64,000 nt of DNA from Phoronis australis (lineage: Eukaryota; Phoronida; Phoronidae), in contig NMRA01000565.1 in assembly GCA_002633005.1 (NCBI GenBank), positions 69,682-133,681 of the forward strand. Reading direction: 5' to 3'. The position numbers and the translations under genes are program-made. The notes under the pieces were generated by a model, which searched no databases, was not told the DNA's origin, and was given only the letters and a program-made list of their open reading frames with translations. Position 1 is the stretch's first letter. Every line of letters starts with the position of its first letter. Below are positions 11,063 through 23,000 of the stretch, piece by piece.

Positions 11063-14000
11063 CGTGTGCATATGTGTGTTTTGTGTGTGCGCTTACTTGA
11101 ATTCTCTGATGGTTATTACTGGGCTCTCATTTTCAGAAACAATGTTAGGATCAATAATTTTAATGACGTACTATGATTGCTTTACTCAGACCAATGTGCT
11201 CATTAAATTTAGGAGCGACAAAGGAAAAAAACATGGTTCCCAAATCCTCCAAATTAGCCCATACACTTGAGGCCGAGTGGGTCAATTCACTCATACCCAT
11301 GTTTTTCTAAAATGATCCCTTTGTTAATGATGTTTTAAACACTCAACATGAATTGAAAAATGGTTGAAAGCAGTTGCAACAATCAGCCATCTTTACATTG
11401 TTGTTCTGTCTCGTCATTTATACAACAGATATACACCTGCAAACTTCAACAAGCTGATGACAACTGCAAGTGTGAACCACCATTTTACACATTCATTCGA
11501 GGCACGAGAAATACAAAGTTGCTTATGTAATAAGAAACCAGACATCTTGAAAATCAATAATTAAACCCATGAAACGACAGTGCCATTATACCACGAAGGT
11601 TTCATTGTATTTAGGTTTTGGATTGATTAGCGATACTTTTGTTTAATCGCATAATGAATTGCTCAAGGAAGTATGGAGAGAAACAAAAAAACTGGGGAGC
11701 TTGCAAGTAGTAACCTATTCTGGCATAGCCCAGCTGTGAAGGGAAATCATTACCCATTGTGTACACTGTTGCTGAAGTTTTCCCTTTTACCAGCAAGAGA
11801 AAAATAAGTAAATTCTCAACAAACCCAAAACAAAAAACCAGCAACACTCAATGTTTGCCCCAGCAAATGCAATGAACTAAATGTCAAGAGTGTCAGTCCA
11901 ACCTTACCTCTTGTGCCGACTACGTTGTTCTTGGAGGTCCTTCAGGACGTCAGTGGTTGTGGACATATCTGAACTATCATCTAACCACGCCTGGACTGGC
12001 TGGCGACGAGACGAATACGATCTGGAAGGCTGCAATGAACAGATGAAGATTACTTTTGCTCAACAGATACTGAAAAATATTACTTACTAATAGATATTAA
12101 TGCATTATCTTATTACGGAATATTTTATCCTGCACTATCAGGAAAACCATGTTTAACTACCACGCAATAACTCGGAGACATTACATAAATGATGTTGTTT
12201 AATAATAATTTAGCGGAAATTTTTGGTTTGATTGAAGAGCACTGCATTTGATACACTGTGCTGCATGGGGATGACATGAAGTACAATGAAAGATGAATAT
12301 TTTCATGTCCATTTGAATTAGTGTTTCTCAATAATAAGTGGGTTGAACAGATTTCACATTCTCAGCCAGTGTTCCCATTACATTGCCCCCCTCATAATAA
12401 TCAATATTGATCAGGAGCAGTTGTGGTATAAATGCATTAGCCTGAATACAATAAAATACAATACAGGTACGACATAACAAAACTTATGCACTCTGAGAAA
12501 ATATTGTTGGTTCCATAAAAACATCAACAAGCAGATATTTGACGATAACAAGACCAGGTATACCTGACTAGATAGCTTTTTCAGTTGACGTTTGGCAAGT
12601 TCTGCGGTAAGTTTTGCATCATCTGGAATACGAATAACAGTGCACAAGTGGTCACTTTAATGACTCAATAACGATATCAACATGAAAACATTACAAGAAC
12701 CTACGCACAGATTCTGTCCAAGTAGTAGTTATTGACTGTGATACAGACAAATTATTACTCTTAGTTAAAATACACTAGTATAGTGAGAGGCAAGAGTAAA
12801 AAACCTATAATTGTAATCCTTAGATGTTGGATGACATACATTTTTAGGTGCTCATTTGGATTTGATTCTTTTTAGGGGGAATTTGATGATTACTTTTGAC
12901 TTGATTCTTGTCAGTTTGATTCATTTGTTCTCAAAGGATTCTTGCCTCAGCAAACGCGAAGATTCCGAAGACATACTGAATAAGCCATTTTTGTTTGGAA
13001 ATATGTGGCTATACATTATCAGTACTAACAACAAGAGCAACGCAGAGCGTTGAAATGCGCCCACAATTGCACCGTATACGGTATCCTTCTAGGGTTGTTT
13101 ATTGGTACCACAAAGTGGCCAGTAGAGGGCATATATGTAGTATGTTGTACTTTGCAAAATGGAAAGGCATGGTCATTGTCTCCTCAATAGGCTAGGGGCA
13201 AAATGTGAGTGAACTTCATAATACAAGCACATCCTATACATCAGTTGCTTAAAGCACCACAGAAACATAGAATTAAAAACAAATTTACCAACATAAGAGA
13301 TTAGCACAGCATTAGAATGCCAGAAACAAATTTCTACTTGGAACTTTTCCTTCATANNNNNNNNNNNNNNNNNNNNNNNNNNNNNNNNNNNNNNNNNNNN
13401 NNNNNNNNNNNNNNNNNNNNNNNNNNNNNNNNNNNNNNNNNNNNNNNNNNNNNNNNNNNNNNNNNNNNNNTGATAGAGGGATGGATGCCAAAAAACAGAC
13501 TCAAAAACAGTAAAAATGGCCACTGGGTGTCGCAAACTAGGTCGAATCCATCCGAAAACGGAAGGATAGCGTCATCGCACTAATAGGTGCCTACATACCA
13601 AATTTCATGAAAATCCGTTAAGGACTTGTGAAGATACAGAGGTAAACGTAAAAAAATAAAATTGCCACTAGGGGGCACACTGGTAGGTGGATCCGTCCAA
13701 AAAAGTCATCGTCTGTTGTTAACATCATATAAATACACTTATTAAATTTCGTAAAGATCCTACGAACGGTTTAGGAGATACAGCCATAGGCGCAAAAAAA
13801 AACAAAACTGCCACTAGGAGGCGCCACAGTAGTCCAAATCGTCTGAAAATCATTGTCAGCTGTCTTCTTTATAGTAAGCAAATACATGCCAATTTTCACA
13901 ATCATCCTTTGAGCGGTTTGGTTGATAGAGGGGTCGACTCAAAAATACCGACTCGAAAACAGTAAAAATGGCCACTAGGTGGCGCAAACTATGTCGAATC

Positions 14001-17000
14001 TATCTGAAAACGGGAGGATAGCGTCATCTCACTAATAGGTGCCTACATACCAAAATTTCATGAAAATCCGTTCAGGACTTTTGAAGATACAAAGGCAAGC
14101 GTAAAAAACTAAAATTGCCACTAGGGGGCACACCGGTAGTCGGATCTGTCCGAAACTTCGCACATGCTGTCCCATTCAAGAATGGAACATATGTGCCAAA
14201 TTTCATGAACATATGTCAAAGGGTTTTGGAGATAGAGCAGCGGACGCCGGACGCCGCCCGGACGGACGGAGATGACAGCATAATGCGTCCACATATAATA
14301 TGTGGGCGCATAAAAATTGAAGTTTAAAGATGACGCTGTACGACGCTGCAATCACTAAGTAGAACTTGTTGGCAAAACAAAAAAGACAATAAACACAACT
14401 AATTCAAAAACAGTCTATCAAAGCTCTTAATTGATTAAAATGAACAAACGAAAACCATGCCATAATAACCAAAGCAGATAGATCAATTATTCTCATTGAT
14501 GCAAGCACAAAGTTAAAGTTATGTTTAGCACTGCTTAGGTGGGTTTAAAATGTCCAACTGTACAATAAAAAAATAAAAATCAAGCGATTTCATATTCCCA
14601 AAAATACGAAAAGAAGTTCCATTCCGACCACAATGTAATCACAAATAAGGCCAAAAAGCGCATTTGGTTCTAGTCTGTGTTTCTTTTGAAATTCGAATTG
14701 GTGGTAATATCTCTTTTATCAAACAGAGAAATGACGCCACAATCCAGTACGCTGTCAAGAGGGGACCATTAGTTGTCCTTTAGAATAGCAAATTTCGCCA
14801 ATAAAAAGATTCTGCTGCCCTCGGAATAGTGTTTGATGAATAGAATTTCGGAGTCAATACCGAGTCGTCCCTCGAGGACTGCATTCGGTTCATGACCCTG
14901 CAACATGTCTCTCGAATGATAGCTCAACTAATTAGCTGTCGCGAGGCAATTTTGGCACTTGCAAGCCTCCATGTGCTGAGGTCAAGGTACCCTGTACCAA
15001 AGTGCATAGAATATTGCGTTTATGTCAGAGATGCCTAATAGTACATGTTGTCCGTGTGTGTTACAAATAATCATAAATAATGGTCTAGACATTGTACGGA
15101 ACAATACAAATTACTCAGCTTATGTCGAATCTTGGAAAGCTGCTTTCAATCGCCAAAATACTCTTTTGCATCGTATTTGAGCTCCAATATCGTAAACGTA
15201 CGCCGATCACATTCCAAAGTTTCTCTGTTAACGTGTCAGAGCATTGTTAGCCAATAATAACATTGGCATTGCTCTCTAATGTGACAAATGAATTTGCATT
15301 GCTAATGTCATATATAGAAAAATTAGGTCATTTGTACAGTGCCATGCCCGACTCCCAAAACTGCAGCAAAGAGGAATTCTTTAAACAAACTTGATGTGAC
15401 ACAAAATGAAAGTCTGTGACTGAACAAGGGGTCTTGCTATGGGTTGTTTCACATAAACAAAGTGACTACAGAAGCCAGTTTGGACACAACAACAAGCAAT
15501 ATTCAACACTCGCCATTGCGTGAAACAAGATGTCCCAAGGCAATAGTCATATCACTTAAATAGCTCTCAATGTATCTTTAGCTCACTCCTCACTCAAGCC
15601 GTTAGTAAAGATACCTTTGTCTGTTGCCAAGTCAGTGTGATGCACCGTTTTCTTGGCAGGTCTTGAGTCAAGGTCTGCCACTTCAAGTTGGCCAGGGGAA
15701 TCGGGACTAGTGTTGAGTTCACCATCACTATGGAAACTGTTTTGAGCTATTAGGATAGAAAAAACGAAGATAACTGTAAGACAGCCTATTTGCAATAACA
15801 TTTGTGTAGACCCATGTACAGTCTCTTCAAAATTAAGGATTGCAATTGTAAATGTTATACAGCTGGATGACATTTTTCAAAAAGTGGTTTGACAAGATTT
15901 TGAAAATTTAAACATAGGAATCAACAAAAAGGAAATTCAACTCCATAATCCAACATTACTATGTTTCACCTTGGACTCACTAAATCAACATGATATCTAT
16001 GCATAACCAAGAAGAACAATTTCACAACTTTTACCATTTTGACTTCCTGGTTCATTTTCGCCAACAGGTGGCATGCTAGTCACAGCAATATTATTTTTCA
16101 TGGCCTCAAGATCTCTATGATTCTCGGCAAGCTCCTCTTGTGATTGGTCAAGTTTTTGTTTGAGATCCCTGAAATTCAAAACACATTCATGCCATAGTAT
16201 TTAAAATCACAGTTGTACATTGTACGTGTTACTAGAACCACAGAGGTAAATTGTGTTCCCATCTCACAAACCATATTGGTATTCTCACTAACGATGACTA
16301 TTCTTTATCCTAACCCGTCTTCATTCTCTCAACACTCACAGTTCTTTTCTCACAAATATATTTCTTAACTCACAAATCTCCACTTTCCCACAAATGACTG
16401 AATAATAACCAAAAATACTAGAAACAAAATGAGTGTACACCAATGGCAAAGTCAGGATGAGATAAATTTTAAACTGAAAAATATTCACTTGATTATCTTG
16501 ACATCTATTAGGCAACAGCCCACTTAATGTAAAGGCCCAGTCCCATAGGAGTGTAAAATCAACATGGATCATGCATGGCATGATACCGCGTGTGAACTGT
16601 GTAGCCGCCATGATGGTCCATGGTGAACCCTGTTCCGTGGTCAACATAGCAGTTATGACAACTTCAAAACTGCCGTGTTCATACGCAACTGTCTGGTGAG
16701 AGATTGTGACATCTGGATAATCTGCATAGGTGCCATGTAGGCCAGTGTTAATCCAGGACTGTCTGTCTCTCTGCCAAATTGGTCCGTCATTCTGCCGTGC
16801 CTTGACTGTCCAGGATGGTTTGTAGTCATCTGTGTGGGCGCCATGTTGCCATGTTTGCCCAGGTTCATCCGTGTTACCACTGGGGTGACGGTCGTCCATG
16901 GATAATCCCGGATCTTGATCCGGCAGGATCCATCACTATCTGGAACTGCCATGTTCATTCTGTGCTCATGAAGGACTGAGCCTTAAGCATGTTCGAATCC

Positions 17001-20000
17001 TCTATGAGCACACAATATAGCTATCTGTGATACACTAACAAGATACCAACCCAACTGCACTCTCATAATCATTCTTCTCCTGTCCCAGTTTACTGACGTC
17101 ACTCTCCAATGCTTGTTTCTTATTTCTCAGTTTCTCTAGTGCGGACCGTTCCTTCTTAATGTCCGCCTGCAGCTGTTTACGCTCCGCCTGCAGTCTGTCC
17201 AGCTCTTTTGAGTTCAACTCGGACATTCGTTGTTCAAGGGCCTCCTAACAGGACAGGAATTTCAACAAAAATAAAGATATTCAAAAACTTTTACTCGAAG
17301 TGTGGTTGATACTGTGCAATTTTTGGAAAACAATTCCCGATAAAAACACGCAAATGTAGTATACACAATTTAAAAAATAATTTCGAATTTGATTTCAAGT
17401 ACAAAGATTAGACCCTAGGCTCTAGTTAGTAAAGATGTACAACAAAATTGAGTGAAAAATATCTGAATAAATGTCCTCTCTACCATGGGATATAATTTTT
17501 TGCAAAAAATTCAAATAGAATTAAATGACCAACTTTTCAATTGAGTTGACGTTAAAAATCTCCAGCAGCAAAGTTAGTGTCCCAAAAAAATTTTTTTTGC
17601 GAGATAAGCAGCAAGGTGAATGTTTATTCCACTTATTTTGATAAAACTTGTCAACAAAAATAATATTACACACATTTAATCCATTTTTAATTTAGTTTAC
17701 ACTGTGTATATGTCATTAAACAACACTTGGTAAATTTTCAGTCATTTGACGCAAGCTAATCAGCCTCTGAAATAGAAAAACATGAAAGTTTGGCACTTAG
17801 TTACAGGCAAAATAAGTGAATAATTGTTATATTTATTCTTCTTTTGCTGCACAAATGGGGAACTGCCGAGTGGGCTGTTTGGTCTGGCAGTTGCAGAGAT
17901 ACACACCATGTATACTTGCACAGACACAACACACGTCAATCAGTTACTAACCTCCTTTTCGTGTTCAAACTTTTCCTGTTCTTCTTTAAATGATGTAATT
18001 TTATCTTCGAGTTCCTTTTTCTTCAAAATTGTGAAATGCAAGAACAGATACCGTTTATATACCTTAAAGTATGACGCTGGCACAAGCTATTTCTTGGGAA
18101 TCAAAGATACAGTATCCAGGACACGGCACCAACTGCTTTAATCAGTAAGCTGGTTTATAAATTGCATTTAAATAGTGAATACTAGCTAAATGTTCCTTTA
18201 AGCATTCTGTCCATCTTACTTACCAAGGTAAACATTTAAACTAAATTTTTATTGCCAATACTTACTAACTTTAAGTCATGAAACTATATATATATATGTA
18301 GAATCCTCTGATTACCACAAAAACAAATCACGTGCATGAAAAAATAGCACGGTCTTTTTTTAACCATGCGATGGTGTTTTTCTAGAAAAATCTGAGGATT
18401 TTCAGATAGCCATAACCCCCACAGATGTTTTATTTGCAGTAGCTACAAATTCGTGCCTAGTCATTTGACTACAAACACTGAGGCATTATTTTGTGTACAT
18501 AACAGATCATTGAACATCTGTTTTAATACATGGAATATATTATTTAAAAAGATCATAATTAAACAAATATGAGAGCCAAAAAACTATAAATTCTAAAAAT
18601 CCTTGATCACGAGTTTAAGCTCAATATGAGCATAAAAATGAACCTCAGACATTTGTAAAAAATAAAAATACGTAGTTTCATAATTAGGTTTACATTATTT
18701 CAATATTTTTTTTATAAAATTTCAAAAAGGAGGTTCAAGAAATTTCATCTGTAGGAACATATGAAAAGGTCTGAACCCAAAATTGGCCACATAATTCAGT
18801 AATGAAAGAGAGACTCATTAGAATAATGTTATTGAAAACAACCCTGTGTGACTGACCTGCTGGTCAAGCTCAACTGTTGACTTCTCACAATCTTTCTTCT
18901 GCTTTTCTAAAGCCTTCTTTCTCTTTTTAATATCCTCTTCCTTGAAGTGAAAATGAAAGAGATTATATTACAGTAACATTAAGAATGACATAATTATTGA
19001 AACTCAAGTACAAGATGGCTGCCTCAAGTGCACGGTGGCTGAGCACACAGCAGTCAAGGTGTGAAAATATGATCACAGTTTAATGAGCTGGTCAGGAGTT
19101 CATTCAAGCTCATTCAACTGTTCACATCTTGATGTGAGCTTTGTGCTCAGTTAAGAATCACTTGAGGCAGACAACTGAGCTCGTAGGACTTAGTCAAGCT
19201 GCTCCATTTATTTAAGGTCATGTGTGTCCTTGTCGAAAAAAGAGATTTTAACTCAGTACCAGTAAATATTTTCTGAAAGTAGAAAGCCTGTGGAATTTGA
19301 TTAATGACTGTTTACCAATCTGTCATTAATTGGGTCACGTGACTATGTCTTTTTATTAAATTTCAGCCAACATGGAAGGAACATTGATTCATACAAAACA
19401 ATGGTATCAATAACTTGCTTCTTTTCACTTAAATGAAACCTCAAAAACACTGTAATAGAAATAGTTTTCTAAATTATTCTTTCCCTTCCTTTATGTTTTA
19501 GGCAACATTTGACTTTTTCACAAAGATCGTGAAAATCCTACTTTTTCGTAGACCCTTATACAAAACTGGAACATTTTGAAAACAATCCTAACAGCGTTTT
19601 GCAGAATGAAGCATGGTGTCTGAAAGTGTCATACAATTTCTAAGTAGTGACAGTTCATTAGTTAGCAAAAATTTGGAATTCTTTCAAGGTCCTACATAGC
19701 CTTAAAGATGCATTGGCTTCAACATACCTCTGCAGTTATCTTTGCTTTCTTGGTCTTCAACTCATCTTCTTGTTCAGATATTTTGGACTTCTAGAAAAAC
19801 AGAGAGACAGTTATAGTCTGTAGCGTATATTAATAGTGGCAAGTACACTGTTCATTAAAACATAAATCATAATAATAATCAATAAATTTTGCTTGTTCCT
19901 CCAGCCCTCACATTCCCCCCGTCCATCAACTCCACCTCCTTGCTCAACCAATCTCCTCAACTCCTCCTTCAGCTTGTTCCTCCAATCCTCATATTCCTCC

Positions 20001-23000
20001 CTCACCTCTACCCCGCCCACTAACTCCACCTCCTAGCCCCACCCACCTCCTCCTCCAACTCCTGTTTCAGTTTATGCCTCCTGCCCTCATACTCCTCCCT
20101 CTGAGATTTCAGCTCATCTTCTAACTTCATCATCAGAGCCTTCTTCTCCTTCTCATGAACGTCTCGTAGTCGCTTATCCTCCTCTTTTTCCTGTATTACA
20201 ATTCAATAGACATGGAGTGAGGTTGACTAAGGACCATTTCAGGGCCGATTGTAAATACTGTCAACTTCACAGGTCCAGTCACAACACCAATAAAAATAAT
20301 AAGGTCTTAATGCGAGATGCTGGCATTGACAGCTACACTTCAGTGCCTTTAACCAAGTGTTGGTGACTGCCTTTAAAATACTGTACTAGTGAGTCCTAAT
20401 AATACTTGGAATGATTTCAGGTTATCTCAACCATATTTAGTGACCTTCATTCAGTCATATATCAAAAGCAGGCTATGTGAACTAGTGAAAGTATATATTT
20501 TCAGAAAAAAGATCAAACATTATAAAAATATATGCTTTTGTGCCATTACTACCATTACACAACTACGTTTTTTAAGTCAAAATTTTGTTTTTAAGGTACA
20601 TTTAATAGCAAAATAACCTCTTGGTCAATTTTAATGCCCTCTACAAAAATCATAGTCAGTGAGTACCCAAGATATTCCTACAAGAGGAAACATCTTCAGC
20701 ACTGAAATCCAATAGAGTTAGGACCAATTAATAAGACACGCCAAAAATAATCAAGCAGAATTACGCTTCCCCATCATGTTGGAGAATTCCCCTGGCAGTC
20801 AGCCATCATATAAAGGAATTGAGCATATGCTCAGCTGACATGACAAAGTATTCCAGGTCATTGTGTCTCACTATTTCTGGCATGTACTGTTAAGCCTACC
20901 TTATCCTTATATTCCTCTTGTAATTTCTTCAACTGCCTTTCATGTTCAGCCTTCAGGTCGTCCATTTGTTTCTGATGGTCTGCTTTCACCTCAGACTTGC
21001 GTTCTTTCAAAATGTCCTCGAGCTAAAGACAAATTGTACGCAAACTAGAGGTATGTTCAGCATGTATATTTAATTTGAAAATATAAAAGTCAAACAAATT
21101 AATAGACTAAGTTCCCCTATCACAGGACTGCGACCATCCATGTTCTTCATTGCCTTTTGCCTACCTTCCACTGCCTTGGCTTCCTTTTCTTCAGGACTGC
21201 AGCATACCCCTTTCCCACAACATTCCCCCCAGAACATACCACCTACCAACTGCATACCCTATTTCCCACAGCATACCTGTTTCCCATAACATACCCCCCT
21301 AAATCACAAAATAACCCCTTGCCCATAACACACCCCCTTCTCCCACAACATACACCCTTGCCCACAACATTCTCCCCTCCCAACAACACAAACATTCGCC
21401 CATAATACACCCCTTCCCAACAAAATAACCTCTTATTTACCCACAGCACACCCCCTCCCCACAACACAGAAGCCTTCTTCCACAACATAACCTTGCGCAA
21501 AATACCCCCCCCCACCCCGCCCCACAACATTCTCCCCTCTCCCACAACATACCCCCTTGTCCAGCTCCTCCACAGCCTTCTGCCTCTCTTTCACTGCCTT
21601 CACTTCATTGTCCTTATGTTCTTTCTCAGCCTCATGGGCCAACTTCAGTTCTTGCCGCAGCTCTTCCAGTTCCTGCAGACATGGAGATAACAATTTAAGC
21701 AATCTAACTCTAATATAGTAAACGTAATTCTAAACACTTAACATGTGAATAACATTCTATAATGGTACATTTTGCAAACATGGAGATAACAATTTAAGCA
21801 ATCTAACTCTAATATAGTAAACGTAATTCCAAACACTTAACATGTGAATAACATTCTATGGTACATTTTGCAAACATGGAGATAACAATTTAAGCAATCT
21901 AACTCTAATATAGTAAACGTAATTCTAAACACTTAACATGTGAATAACATTCTATAATGGTACATTTTGCAAACATGGAGATAACAATTTAAGCAATCTA
22001 ACTCTAATATAGTAAACGTAATTCCAAACACTTAACATGTGAATAACATTCTATGGTACATTTTGCAAACATGGAGATAACAATTTAAGCAATCTAACTC
22101 TAATATAGTAAACGTAATTCTAAACACTTAACATGTGAATAACATTCTATAATGGTACATTTTGCAAACATGGAGATAACAATTTAAGCAATCTAACTCT
22201 AATATAGTAAACGTAATTCCAAACACTTAACATGTGAATAACATTCTATGGTACATTTTGCAAACATGGAGATAACAATTTAAGCAATCTAACTCTAATA
22301 TAGTAAACGTAATTCTAAACACTTAACATGTGAATAACATTCTATAATGGTACATTTTGCAAACATGGAGATAACAATTTAAGCAATCTAACTCTAATAT
22401 AGTAAACGTAATTCCAAACACTTAACATGTGAATAACATTCTATGGTACATTTTGCAAGCACAGAATAAGGTTAGTCAGCTATAGAATTTACCTTTGTCC
22501 ATGAGGTAAGAAGAGCGGTGTTTTCATTGACCTAGTTGCGGAATGTCATGCACAGTTTCACAAGTCATGTCAGAAACCGTGAGGTGTACGACCATGGAAA
22601 TATTCCCAGATTTCAACGGTTTAAAAGTACCAGACACGACTCATGCGAAACAAGTCCCTCCTCCCAAGCCCTCTTTCCCCTGACTGAGTCCCTTCCCCAC
22701 TTAATCACCGAACCTGCTCTCACTCGACCCCGTCCCCTGACCAAGCCCCTCCTCCCACTCAACTTCTCATAATCTGCCCCTCCCCAAACCAAGCCCCTCC
22801 CTCACCCACCTTCTCATGTTGCTCCTGTAACTGCTGTCTAGTCTGCTCCAGTTGGTACGCATGTCTCTTCTCCATTTGTTCCGTCTCCTCTTCAATCTCC
22901 GCCTCATTCTTCTCTCGTAACTTCTCCAGCTTTTCATCACGCTCTTCCATCAATTTTTCTTTTTCCGCAGCAGTAGCCTCTTCAACCTAATGTGCAAAAC

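Larger units (their letters stand above)
17245..19727 (-). other. CEP164 introns 20-22
   Basis: Introns of 706, 836 and 786 bp around the small exons 21 and 22. They are very AT-rich with runs of A and T, and I see no mobile element or extra exon. Confidence 0.5.

Noticed and set aside
13173-13583. Long frames crossing the run of N
   Set aside because: The frames are open only because N was not translated as stop; the flanks are repeat element.
16336-16958. Overlapping minus-strand frames of 187 and 101 codons in CEP164 intron 23
   Set aside because: Two frames open over the same GC-richer, loosely repeated block; residues rich in Trp/His/Gln without any family match; frame does not fit CEP164 phases. 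Best read as a decayed repeat.
21157-21702. Gly/Cys/Val-rich frames at 21.2-21.7 kb as a structural protein
   Set aside because: They are translations of the donor-derived GGGGGTATGTTGTGGG array running on from CEP164 exon 17.
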